5,514 bases of DNA from Bacillota bacterium (GTDB lineage Bacteria > Bacillota > Bacilli > Bacillales_B > DSM-18226), in contig JAKACS010000264.1 in NCBI GenBank assembly GCA_021821235.1, positions 1-5,514 on the forward strand. The letters run 5' to 3'. Position numbers and translations under genes: made by a program. The stretch's first letter is position 1. Each line of letters starts with the position of its first letter. The notes beneath the pieces are model-generated. The model worked only from the letters and a program-made list of their open reading frames with translations. It searched no databases and was not told the origin of the DNA. Positions 1-5,514 of this stretch are shown here, one piece after another.

Positions 1-232
1 CGAGGAACTATCCCGTTTATTGAAGGGAATCAAATGTCATGTGAATCTGATCCCTGTCAACTACGTTCCTGAACGGAATTACGTAAGAACGCCAAGAAAT
101 CAAATATTTGCATTTGAAAAAGCATTGCAAAAAAATGGTGTAAATGTAACCATTCGCCGGGAGCACGGCCATGATATCGACGCAGCATGTGGACAACTTC
201 GTGCAAAGGAGCGGAAAGAAGAAACGAGGTAA
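1..232 (+). CDS. rlmN: Dual-specificity RNA methyltransferase RlmN, C-terminal fragment
   Basis: This is the 3' end of a gene that begins before the window; the first complete codon starts at base 2 and TAA is at 230-232, leaving 76 visible residues. RlmN is a cytoplasmic radical-SAM enzyme that makes 2-methyladenosine at A2503 of 23S rRNA and at A37 of some tRNAs. The visible part is the typical family C terminus: [14 protein letters not shown], then an [14 protein letters not shown] stretch, then [18 protein letters not shown] and a charged tail KERKEETR. The Cys in AACGQL corresponds to the cysteine that is methylated and carries the methyl group during catalysis (Cys355 in E. coli). The radical-SAM CxxxCxxC cluster motif lies upstream and is not visible. 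The stop codon overlaps the ribosome binding site of prpC, 5 bases before its start, so the two are probably co-transcribed and translationally coupled. Identification is secure. Confidence 0.95.
   Translation, partial: EELSRLLKGIKCHVNLIPVNYVPERNYVRTPRNQIFAFEKALQKNGVNVTIRREHGHDIDAACGQLRAKERKEETR
226..230 (+). promoter_or_regulatory. Ribosome binding site of prpC
   Basis: GAGGT lies 7 bases before the ATG at 238 and shares its last base with the rlmN stop codon TAA (230-232). It decides the prpC start: an in-frame ATG at 187 inside rlmN would add 17 residues, but the family N terminus begins at 238. Confidence 0.8.
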
Positions 233-237
233 CGAAA

Positions 238-993
238 ATGAAAGCTGTTTTTTTGACAGATCAAGGGAAAGTTCGGCAGCATAATGAGGATTCCGGGGGA
301 ATATTTCAAAACCTTGACGGGCACCGCCTTGCGATCGTTGCAGATGGTATGGGCGGTCACCGTGCAGGTGATGTTGCCAGCGGGATGACGTTAAGTGAGT
401 TGAAAAACCGCTGGGAAGCGGCAAAGGATATTTCGACGGCAGAAATTGCGGAAGTATGGCTGAAAGAGGAAATCCTCAAGGTGAATAAGCTAATTTTTGC
501 CCATGCGAAAAACAATTCTGAATGTGACGGGATGGGAACAACAATTGTTGCTGCCATTACGACGGAAAATTTTGCTACTGTGGCAAACATTGGGGACAGC
601 CGTTGTTATTTACTGAATGAATCCGGATTCAACCAAGTTACAGAAGATCACTCACTTGTTAATGAATTGGTTCGGCATGGTCAAATTTCGAAAGAAGATG
701 CAGAGCATCATCCAAGGAAAAATGTACTGCTGAGGGCATTGGGCACTGAAGAATCGGTACAAATGGATATTAAAACGATCATGTTTGAAGAGGGCGACTG
801 TCTGTTGCTATGTTCGGATGGATTGTCCAATAAGGTAAGTGAACAAGAAATGAAGGACATCCTTGCAAGTGGAAATTCGCTTGAACAAAAGGCACATACT
901 CTGGTTGCACTCGCCAACGAATATGGCGGTGAAGACAATATTACCTTAGCAATTGTTGCGTTTTCCAATGACATTATAGGTGATGAGCAATGA
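238..993 (+). CDS. prpC: PP2C-family Ser/Thr protein phosphatase PrpC (Stp)
   Basis: A 251-residue cytoplasmic, metal-dependent phosphatase that removes phosphate from PrkC and its targets. One PP2C domain fills the protein. Visible motifs in order: RQHNED at 13-18; DGMGG at 36-40, with Asp36 a metal ligand; GMGTT at 98-102; GDSR at 119-122; EDHSLVNELV at 136-145; CSDGLSN at 192-198, with Asp194 a metal ligand; GGEDNITLAIV at 230-240, with Asp233. All the usual catalytic and metal residues are present. Length agrees with B. subtilis PrpC (about 254 residues). There is no signal peptide or membrane segment. The ATG at 238 is preferred over the in-frame ATG at 187 because of a good ribosome binding site and because family members begin with the xxTDxGKxRxHNED stretch. 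The stop codon TGA (991-993) overlaps the prkC start, so phosphatase and kinase are made together. Confidence 0.96.
   Translation: MKAVFLTDQGKVRQHNEDSGGIFQNLDGHRLAIVADGMGGHRAGDVASGMTLSELKNRWEAAKDISTAEIAEVWLKEEILKVNKLIFAHAKNNSECDGMGTTIVAAITTENFATVANIGDSRCYLLNESGFNQVTEDHSLVNELVRHGQISKEDAEHHPRKNVLLRALGTEESVQMDIKTIMFEEGDCLLLCSDGLSNKVSEQEMKDILASGNSLEQKAHTLVALANEYGGEDNITLAIVAFSNDIIGDEQ
978..984 (+). promoter_or_regulatory. Ribosome binding site of prkC inside prpC
   Basis: AGGTGAT lies within the last codons of prpC, with 5 bases (7 from the AGGTG core) to the ATG at 990. Three tandem ATG codons at 990, 993 and 996 follow. Spacing favours the first, which also gives the same N-terminal length as B. 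subtilis PrkC. Confidence 0.7.
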
Positions 994-2948
994 TGATGGG
1001 AAAACGGATTAGCGGAAGGTATAAAATTCTTGACATGATTGGTGGCGGCGGGATGGCAAATGTTTACCTTGCGCACGATATGATCCTTGACCGCAATGTT
1101 GCCGTTAAAATGCTTAGGCTTGATTTAACGAATGACGAGGAATTTATTCGTCGTTTTCGCAGAGAAGCACAGTCGGCCACAAGTTTGAACCATCCCAATA
1201 TTGTCAATATTTATGATGTTGGCGAAGAGGACGATCTTTATTATATTGTCATGGAGCATGTTGATGGCCAAACATTGAAACAATACATACTGCAAAACTC
1301 CTCATTGCAAGTCGAAAAAACGATCAATATTATGAGACAGCTGACATCAGCGATTTCTCATGCTCATCAGAATCATATTGTTCACCGGGACATTAAACCG
1401 CATAATATTTTAATTGATGCAAATGGAACGGTAAAAATCACTGATTTCGGGATTGCGATGGCTTTAAGTGCAACAAGTATTACCCAAACAAACTCCGTGC
1501 TCGGATCGGTTCATTATTTGTCGCCGGAACAAGCACGCGGCGGGATGGCCAATAAAAAATCAGATATCTATTCACTGGGAATTGTTATGTTCGAGCTGTT
1601 GACAGGAAGGCTGCCTTTTTCAGGCGAATCGGCTGTATCGATCGCTTTAAAGCATTTGCAATCCGAAACCCCTTCTGTCAGAAGATGGAACCCGTCCATC
1701 CCGCAAAGTGTTGAAAATATCGTCCTAAAAGCGACTGCCAAAGATCCGTTTCATCGCTATGACAGCGTTGACGAAATGGACGAGGACTTGCGGACAGCTT
1801 TGGATCCGGAGCGATTGGATGAACCGAAATTTCAAATTCCAATCGATGATGAAGCGACAAAAGCCATTCCGGTCATTACAAATGACCAGCCGTTGAAAAA
1901 TCTGGATGAAACAATTGTCCATCATACAGAAAAGCAAGAACAAGAAAATGGGAATAAAAAAAAGAAAAAACGGAAAAAATGGCCAATTGTCCTTGTATTG
2001 ACGTTTGCCTTTCTGGCACTTCTTGGAGTTCTTACTGTTACGGTTTTGCCAAGTATGCTAACTCCTAAGGATGTGAAAATTCCCGATGTAAGCGGGAAAA
2101 ATTTCGATGATGCCGTTGCACTGCTTGCTTCAAAAGGTTTTAAAATTGGACAGACAAATAACATAACCGATGAAACAATCCCAAAAGGAAAGGTGATTCG
2201 GACAGACCCCAATGCGGGTATGACTGCTAAAGAGGGATCAGCGATTGATATTTACACGAGTGCCGGCAAAGAGAAAATCGAACTTTCCGATTATAGAGGA
2301 CGCCAATTTGATGATGTTTTTAATCTGTTGAATTCGCAAAAATATAAAGATATTAAAAAAATAGAGGTTTATAGTGACAGTGACCCAGGGGAAATTATTG
2401 AACAAAATCCCCCTGCCGGAAAAAAGGTTGTACCTGAATATACTGTTTTGGAATTTAAAGTGAGCAAGGGGCCGCCGAAAATTGCTTTAAAGGATTTAAC
2501 AGCCTATAGTTTAAAAGGTGTACAGGATTATGCCAGCGCGACGGGACTGTCTATCGACACCTCAAAACAAGATTATAGTGATACGGTTCCAGAGGGAATG
2601 GTGATCTCGCAATCACCTGCTCCAGAGACAGAACTGCAAAAAGGGGATAAAGTAACGGTGACGATTTCAAAAGGGAAACAGCCGGCACCCCCGCAGAAAA
2701 TTGTAAAAGAATTAACGATTCCATACGATGCCCAAGCAGCACAAGGGAAGCCGCAGGAGGTTCAGATCTTTATCGAAGATATGAATCACAATTTGACGGA
2801 ACCAGCGGAAACGATTTATATAACTGAAACGATTAAAAAAACGATTGAGCTTCAGGTACAGGATGGTGTAGAGGCCGGCTACCGGGTCATGCGTGACGGC
2901 AAAGTCATTATTGATGAAACCGTCAACCCGGCCAATCCCAATCCTTAA
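990..2948 (+). CDS. prkC: PASTA-domain Ser/Thr protein kinase PrkC
   Basis: A 652-residue membrane kinase that binds peptidoglycan fragments outside the cell and phosphorylates cytoplasmic proteins; in B. subtilis it triggers spore germination by muropeptides and affects stationary-phase physiology. The kinase domain is at about 11-270: glycine loop IGGGGMANVY (17-26), Lys40, HRDIKPHN (132-139, catalytic Asp134), DFG (152-154), SPE (178-180). The activation loop has Thr162, Ser163, Thr165 and Thr167; Ser214, Thr290 and Thr313 also match autophosphorylation sites known in B. subtilis. A very basic segment (322-330) precedes one membrane helix at about 332-352. Outside are three PASTA repeats (about 359-426, 428-494, 496-562) and a C-terminal Ig-like domain (about 572-652). 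All catalytic residues are intact. The start at 990 overlaps the prpC stop by 4 bases. Codons 323-330 contain A runs of 8, 6 and 6 bases. The 81-base gap to rsgA has no convincing terminator or promoter. Confidence 0.97.
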   Translation: MMMGKRISGRYKILDMIGGGGMANVYLAHDMILDRNVAVKMLRLDLTNDEEFIRRFRREAQSATSLNHPNIVNIYDVGEEDDLYYIVMEHVDGQTLKQYILQNSSLQVEKTINIMRQLTSAISHAHQNHIVHRDIKPHNILIDANGTVKITDFGIAMALSATSITQTNSVLGSVHYLSPEQARGGMANKKSDIYSLGIVMFELLTGRLPFSGESAVSIALKHLQSETPSVRRWNPSIPQSVENIVLKATAKDPFHRYDSVDEMDEDLRTALDPERLDEPKFQIPIDDEATKAIPVITNDQPLKNLDETIVHHTEKQEQENGNKKKKKRKKWPIVLVLTFAFLALLGVLTVTVLPSMLTPKDVKIPDVSGKNFDDAVALLASKGFKIGQTNNITDETIPKGKVIRTDPNAGMTAKEGSAIDIYTSAGKEKIELSDYRGRQFDDVFNLLNSQKYKDIKKIEVYSDSDPGEIIEQNPPAGKKVVPEYTVLEFKVSKGPPKIALKDLTAYSLKGVQDYASATGLSIDTSKQDYSDTVPEGMVISQSPAPETELQKGDKVTVTISKGKQPAPPQKIVKELTIPYDAQAAQGKPQEVQIFIEDMNHNLTEPAETIYITETIKKTIELQVQDGVEAGYRVMRDGKVIIDETVNPANPNP

Positions 2949-3016
2949 GCTTTTTTGAAACTTTAAAGACAACGGATCGAAATGGCAGTTTTAAATTGCC
3001 CTTTTGGAATTCTTGA

Positions 3017-3022
3017 GGGGAG
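3017..3022 (+). promoter_or_regulatory. Ribosome binding site of rsgA
   Basis: GGGGAG lies 7 bases before the ATG at 3030. It sets the start there rather than at an in-frame ATG at 2982, which has no purine-rich site before it and would add 16 residues foreign to the family. Confidence 0.8.
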
Positions 3023-3029
3023 TGAAGCT

Positions 3030-3911
3030 ATGCCTGAAGGGAAAATTATTAAAGCACTTAGCGGTTTTTACTACGTGTTTGATCATGCAAAAGTATGGCA
3101 ATGCCGCGGCAGAGGAGTGTTTCGCAAGCAAAAGGTCAGCCCTCTTGTCGGCGACAATGTAATTTTTCAAGCAGAAAATGAACTGGAAGGCTATATCCTC
3201 GAGATCAAGGAGCGGAAAAATGAATTAATCAGACCGCCAGTAGCGAATATTGATCAGGCGATTTTGGTTTTTTCCGCTGTTGAGCCGGAATTTAGTCCAT
3301 TGCTTTTGGATCGTTTTTTAGTTCTTGTCGAATTTAATCACATCCAACCGGTTATCTGCCTGACAAAAATGGATTTGCTGACGGCGGAAAAAATGGATGA
3401 GATTCAAGCGTATGCTGATCAATACAGGTCGATTGGCTATAAGGTTGTTCTCACTTCATCGGAAAAAGGAATGGGCATCGAGAGTCTGCTGCCTTATTTG
3501 GAGGGGAAAATATCGGTTTTTGCCGGTCAGTCTGGTGTCGGGAAGTCTTCACTTCTAAATGCATTAAAGCCGGAGCTTGCTTTAAAAACAAGTAATATCT
3601 CCACCCATCTTGGCAGGGGCAAACACACGACCAGACATGTGGAACTGTTATCAGTCGGAAATGGCTGGGTGGCAGACACCCCTGGTTTCAGCAGTTTGGA
3701 ACTGCTTGATCTTGAAGCGGAACAGCTAACGACTTGCTTTCCCGAACTGCAAACGGCAAGCGAGCAGTGCAAATTCCGCGGCTGCCTCCATTTAAAGGAG
3801 CCGAAATGTGCAGTCAAGGCCGGGGTGGAGACAGGTAACATCCAGCCTTACCGCTATAACCATTATCTTAATTTTTTAAAAGAAATAAAAGAAAGAAAGC
3901 CGAGGTACTAA
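3030..3911 (+). CDS. rsgA: Small ribosomal subunit biogenesis GTPase RsgA (CpgA)
   Basis: A 293-residue cytoplasmic GTPase that acts late in 30S subunit maturation; its GTP hydrolysis is stimulated by the 30S subunit. Domains: N-terminal OB fold (about 1-70, starting MPEGKIIKALSGFYYV), circularly permuted GTPase (about 72-225), and a C-terminal helical zinc domain. The G motifs occur in the permuted order typical of the family: TKMD (G4, 112-115), GQSGVGKS (G1, 166-173), the HTTRH region (G2, 199-203), then DTPG (G3, 216-219). Zinc ligands are Cys247, Cys252, His254 and Cys260 (Cx4CxHx5C). All are intact. Length is close to B. subtilis CpgA (about 298); the difference comes from small gaps near residue 20 and in the GTPase domain. 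In B. subtilis this protein is a PrkC substrate, which fits its place beside prkC. It ends 3 bases before rpe and carries the rpe ribosome binding site in its last codons. Confidence 0.97.
   Translation: MPEGKIIKALSGFYYVFDHAKVWQCRGRGVFRKQKVSPLVGDNVIFQAENELEGYILEIKERKNELIRPPVANIDQAILVFSAVEPEFSPLLLDRFLVLVEFNHIQPVICLTKMDLLTAEKMDEIQAYADQYRSIGYKVVLTSSEKGMGIESLLPYLEGKISVFAGQSGVGKSSLLNALKPELALKTSNISTHLGRGKHTTRHVELLSVGNGWVADTPGFSSLELLDLEAEQLTTCFPELQTASEQCKFRGCLHLKEPKCAVKAGVETGNIQPYRYNHYLNFLKEIKERKPRY
3902..3906 (+). promoter_or_regulatory. Ribosome binding site of rpe inside rsgA
   Basis: GAGGT lies in the last codons of rsgA (Pro-Arg-Tyr-stop) with 8 bases to the ATG at 3915. Ribosomes finishing rsgA would sit over this site, which suggests translational coupling. 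Confidence 0.7.
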
Positions 3912-3914
3912 CGT

Positions 3915-4559
3915 ATGGTGAAAATTGCACCTTCGATCCTTTCTGCCGATTTTGCAAAATTGGGAGAGGAAATCGCAGACGTCGAAAAAGGGGGAGCGGA
4001 TTTTATCCATGTCGATGTCATGGATGGTCATTTCGTCCCAAATATTACAATTGGGCCATTAGTGGTCGAAGCGATTCGTCCGATTACGAAGCTCCCTCTT
4101 GATGTGCACTTGATGATCGAAAGCCCTGATCAATATATTGAAGCTTTTGCCAAAGCGGGCGCTGATTACATTTCAGTACATGTAGAGGCATGCCGACATT
4201 TGCATCGGACCATTCATTATATCCGGTCTTTCGGTGTAAAGCCTGGAGTAGTGCTGAACCCTGCGACGCCGGTTGGTTCACTTCAGCATATCATTGCTGA
4301 TGTAGATATGGTGCTGGTAATGTCCGTTAATCCAGGCTTTGGCGGCCAGAAGTTTATTCCGGAAGCATTGACGAAAATTTACCAAATAAAAGAACTAGCA
4401 ACAGAAAAGAATCCATCGCTTGAAATTGAGGTGGATGGCGGTGTAAATACCAATACAGCCAAGCTCTGTGTTGAAGCGGGGGCAACTGTGCTCGTTGCTG
4501 GATCAGCGATTTACAATGAGAAAGACCGCGCCAGGGCAATTGCTGCAATAAGGGGGTAA
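3915..4559 (+). CDS. rpe: Ribulose-phosphate 3-epimerase
   Basis: A 214-residue cytoplasmic TIM-barrel enzyme that interconverts D-ribulose 5-phosphate and D-xylulose 5-phosphate in the non-oxidative pentose phosphate pathway. Visible family motifs: [10 protein letters not shown] (4-13, with Ser8); [13 protein letters not shown] (31-43), giving metal ligand His32 and catalytic/metal Asp34; LDVHLMI (62-68), with metal ligand His65; [10 protein letters not shown] (138-147), a phosphate and active-site loop; EVDGGV (172-177), with catalytic/metal Asp174; and AGSAIY (195-200), which binds phosphate. Nothing is missing and the length is normal (family about 215-225). The ATG at 3915 follows the rsgA stop by 3 bases, so rpe is the last gene of the rsgA-rpe transcription segment. 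The TAA stop is the first part of a terminator stem. It has no close functional link to the kinase; its place here is conserved in Bacillus. Confidence 0.97.
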   Translation: MVKIAPSILSADFAKLGEEIADVEKGGADFIHVDVMDGHFVPNITIGPLVVEAIRPITKLPLDVHLMIESPDQYIEAFAKAGADYISVHVEACRHLHRTIHYIRSFGVKPGVVLNPATPVGSLQHIIADVDMVLVMSVNPGFGGQKFIPEALTKIYQIKELATEKNPSLEIEVDGGVNTNTAKLCVEAGATVLVAGSAIYNEKDRARAIAAIRG

Positions 4560-4590
4560 AAAGCTGGTTTATGGCCAGCTTTTCCTTTAT
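4559..4590 (+). terminator. Rho-independent terminator after rpe
   Basis: A 9-base-pair stem, AAAAGCTGG (4559-4567) with CCAGCTTTT (4575-4583), closes a 7-base loop and is followed by CCTTTAT. The GC-rich core is AGCTGG/CCAGCT. The T tract is short and broken by CC, so read-through into thiN is plausible. The first stem base is the last base of the rpe stop codon. Confidence 0.85.
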
Positions 4591-4603
4591 ATGTAAATTT
4601 CGA

Positions 4604-4609
4604 AAGGTG
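4604..4609 (+). promoter_or_regulatory. Ribosome binding site of thiN
   Basis: AAGGTG lies 10 bases before the TTG at 4620. The spacing is a little long and the site is moderate. No ATG or GTG in this frame lies nearby, so the TTG start depends on this site and on the family N terminus (IINILAGGP). Confidence 0.6.
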
Positions 4610-4619
4610 TCGACGTCCG

Positions 4620-5270
4620 TTGATTATCAATATTTTAGCAGGCGGCCCAGAAGAGCTTTTGCCGAATTTAGCTGAATACAATCAAAGTGGCTGTTTATGG
4701 ATCGGGGTCGATCGCGGTGTGTTCACGTTAATTCAAAGTGGCATTCAGCCGTATATGGCATTTGGGGATTTTGATTCGGTTTCACAAGAAGAACTGCGTG
4801 ACATTGAAGCAAAAGTATCGAAATTATACCGGTTTAAACCGGAAAAAGATGAAACAGATATGGAGATAGCGCTAAAATGGGCGCTTGATCAGGAGACAGA
4901 AAAAATTCAACTATTTGGCGCAACAGGCGGAAGACTTGATCATTTTTTTGCAAATGTGCAATTATTAACCAAGCCGGTATTATCCGGAAGTCCCAAAAAT
5001 GTTTTTATTGTTGACCGATCCAATATCCTTTTTGTAAAAGGACCTGGGAAGTATTCGGTAACGGAAAACAGCCGTTATCAGTATGTTTCCTTTGTTCCTT
5101 TGGGGGGCGATGTTGCCGGATTAACGCTTGAAGGGTTCAAGTACCCGTTGAAAGAATGTCATATTCCGCTCGGTTCCACACTATGTATTAGTAACGAACT
5201 TATTAATAATTCTGGTACTTTTTCGTTTTCGGAAGGCATATTATTAGTGGTAAGAAGCAGTGATTCTTAA
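4620..5270 (+). CDS. thiN: Thiamine pyrophosphokinase
   Basis: A 216-residue cytoplasmic enzyme that converts thiamine and ATP to thiamine pyrophosphate and AMP, making the cofactor directly from salvaged thiamine. The N-terminal catalytic domain (about 1-125) shows LAGGP (6-10), GVDRG (29-33), GDFDS (49-53), KDETDMEIAL (76-85) and GATGGRLDH (100-108); these acidic motifs bind magnesium-ATP in the family. The C-terminal thiamine-binding beta domain (about 140-216) shows FKYPL (173-177) and GSTLCISNEL (185-194). It matches B. subtilis ThiN (YloS) in length and in its C-terminal stretch. The start is TTG, read as Met. The gene lies behind the rpe terminator with only 36 bases between T tract and start, where I see no strong promoter and no thiamine riboswitch; expression may rely on read-through. 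Identification is secure; the start is likely but not certain. Confidence 0.95.
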   Translation: MIINILAGGPEELLPNLAEYNQSGCLWIGVDRGVFTLIQSGIQPYMAFGDFDSVSQEELRDIEAKVSKLYRFKPEKDETDMEIALKWALDQETEKIQLFGATGGRLDHFFANVQLLTKPVLSGSPKNVFIVDRSNILFVKGPGKYSVTENSRYQYVSFVPLGGDVAGLTLEGFKYPLKECHIPLGSTLCISNELINNSGTFSFSEGILLVVRSSDS

Positions 5271-5284
5271 GCTTTCTTTATTTA

Positions 5285-5353
5285 GGCTATGTTTAATTTG
5301 CTGTTGATTTCCGCGCTAACAATGTGGTAAATCACCTACATAGCCATATTTTT
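5285..5353 (+). repeat. Imperfect inverted repeat between thiN and spoVM; possible terminator or repeat remnant
   Basis: This sits in a 167-base stretch without a gene (5271-5437). GGCTATGT (5285-5292) is the exact reverse complement of ACATAGCC (5338-5345). Inside, TGATTT (5305-5310) pairs with AAATCA (5329-5334), giving an 8-pair stem, an asymmetric internal loop of 12 and 3 bases, a 6-pair stem, and an apical loop of about 18 bases. ATATTTTT follows (5346-5353). It could end thiN transcription, but the long loop makes it an untypical terminator. The left arm, with GTTGATTTCCGC, resembles a short interspersed repeat I recall from Bacillus genomes; that is recollection, not a search result. 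The rest of the gap shows no clear promoter. Confidence 0.45.
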
Positions 5354-5424
5354 AGTACTTATTTCTTTTCTTTGAATATGCTGGTAAGGGAGCAAAAAAG
5401 TTTTCGAGCTTTGTTTGAGATGGT

Positions 5425-5432
5425 GAGGAGGG
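5425..5432 (+). promoter_or_regulatory. Ribosome binding site of spoVM
   Basis: GAGGAGGG contains the full GGAGG core (5427-5431), 6 bases before the ATG at 5438. It is the strongest ribosome binding site in the window and supports the very short reading frame after it. Confidence 0.85.
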
Positions 5433-5437
5433 ACAGT

Positions 5438-5514
5438 ATGAAATTTTATACGATTAAACTGCCGCGATTTCTTGGTGGACTTGTCCGGGCAATGATCGGA
5501 GCATTCAAGAAAAA
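5438..5514 (+). CDS. spoVM: Stage V sporulation protein SpoVM, cut by the window edge
   Basis: Twenty-five complete codons and two bases of a 26th are visible; the stop is outside. The peptide starts MKFYTIKLPRFLGG and continues with LVRAMIGAFKK. It matches the 26-residue B. subtilis SpoVM nearly throughout, with conservative changes (for example Arg10 for Lys and Ile20 for Leu). SpoVM is an amphipathic helix made in the mother cell that lies on the convex outer forespore membrane and recruits SpoIVA to start coat assembly; it was also described as an FtsH inhibitor. Pro9, important for its membrane placement, is present. In B. subtilis it is expressed from a SigE promoter; I do not see a good SigE match in the 167 bases upstream. 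Its presence marks the organism as an endospore former. It is easily missed because of its length. Confidence 0.93.
   Translation, partial: MKFYTIKLPRFLGGLVRAMIGAFKK

Noticed and set aside
187..237. N-terminal extension of prpC from ATG at 187.
   Set aside because: It overlaps rlmN, encodes residues unlike the PP2C N terminus, and the ATG at 238 has a proper ribosome binding site.
17..424. A 135-residue open frame on the minus strand across rlmN and prpC.
   Set aside because: It lies opposite two certain genes, has no family motifs and no ribosome binding site; it is a shadow of coding sequence. The same holds for the other minus-strand frames.
2982..3029. N-terminal extension of rsgA from ATG at 2982.
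   Set aside because: There is no ribosome binding site before it and the RsgA family begins with MPEGKI at 3030.
2949..3029. Promoter or terminator in the prkC-rsgA gap (TTGAAA at 2955-2960; GGCA/TGCC at 2984-2987 and 2997-3000).
   Set aside because: The -35-like hexamer has no acceptable -10 at 17 bases, and the stem is only 4 pairs, so neither can be supported.
4584..4619. TPP riboswitch before thiN.
   Set aside because: The 36-base gap is too short and lacks the conserved CUGAGA and related elements.
5251..5275. Hairpin TAAGAA/TTCTTA (5251-5256 and 5264-5269) over the thiN stop as terminator.
   Set aside because: The 6-pair stem is almost all A-T and would be unstable; the following sequence is not a clean T tract.
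5346..5437. SigE promoter for spoVM (CATATT at 5345-5350 as a -35; AATATGCT at 5375-5382 as a -10).
   Set aside because: The spacing of 24 bases is too long and the -10 match is poor; no pair of elements was convincing.

Overview
The window is a compact, almost fully coding stretch on the + strand from a spore-forming Firmicute of the Bacillus type (family Bacillaceae; I cannot resolve genus). The grounds are protein sequences that read as close relatives of Bacillus subtilis proteins, the same gene order as the B. subtilis rlmN-prpC-prkC-rsgA-rpe-thiN-spoVM locus, GGAGG-type ribosome binding sites, and the sporulation peptide SpoVM at the right edge.

Layout. The 3' end of rlmN (to 232) runs with a 5-base gap into prpC (238-993), a PP2C-type Ser/Thr phosphatase. 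prpC overlaps prkC (990-2948) by 4 bases; prkC encodes the membrane PASTA-domain Ser/Thr kinase that PrpC antagonises. After an 81-base spacer comes rsgA (3030-3911), a circularly permuted ribosome-assembly GTPase, and 3 bases later rpe (3915-4559), ribulose-phosphate 3-epimerase. A clear intrinsic hairpin overlapping the rpe stop codon (4559-4590) separates rpe from thiN (4620-5270), a thiamine pyrophosphokinase with a TTG start. A 167-base spacer (5271-5437) holds an imperfect inverted repeat, then spoVM starts at 5438 and loses its last codons at the window edge.

How the genes fit together. PrkC senses cell-wall fragments through extracellular PASTA repeats and phosphorylates cytoplasmic targets; PrpC removes those phosphates. 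RsgA (CpgA in B. subtilis) is itself a reported PrkC substrate, so the cluster joins wall sensing to 30S ribosome maturation, with 23S rRNA/tRNA methylation by RlmN upstream. rpe and thiN are central-metabolism passengers (pentose phosphate pathway and TPP cofactor supply). spoVM is a separate sporulation unit.

I found no undescribed system here: the locus is a well-known conserved one. The points worth a second look are small: two residue changes at functionally reported positions (PrkC Lys501 where B. subtilis has Arg500; RsgA Ile161 where B. subtilis has Thr166), a slippery A tract just before the PrkC membrane segment, and the inverted repeat upstream of spoVM. Comparisons with B. subtilis proteins are from memory, not from a search.
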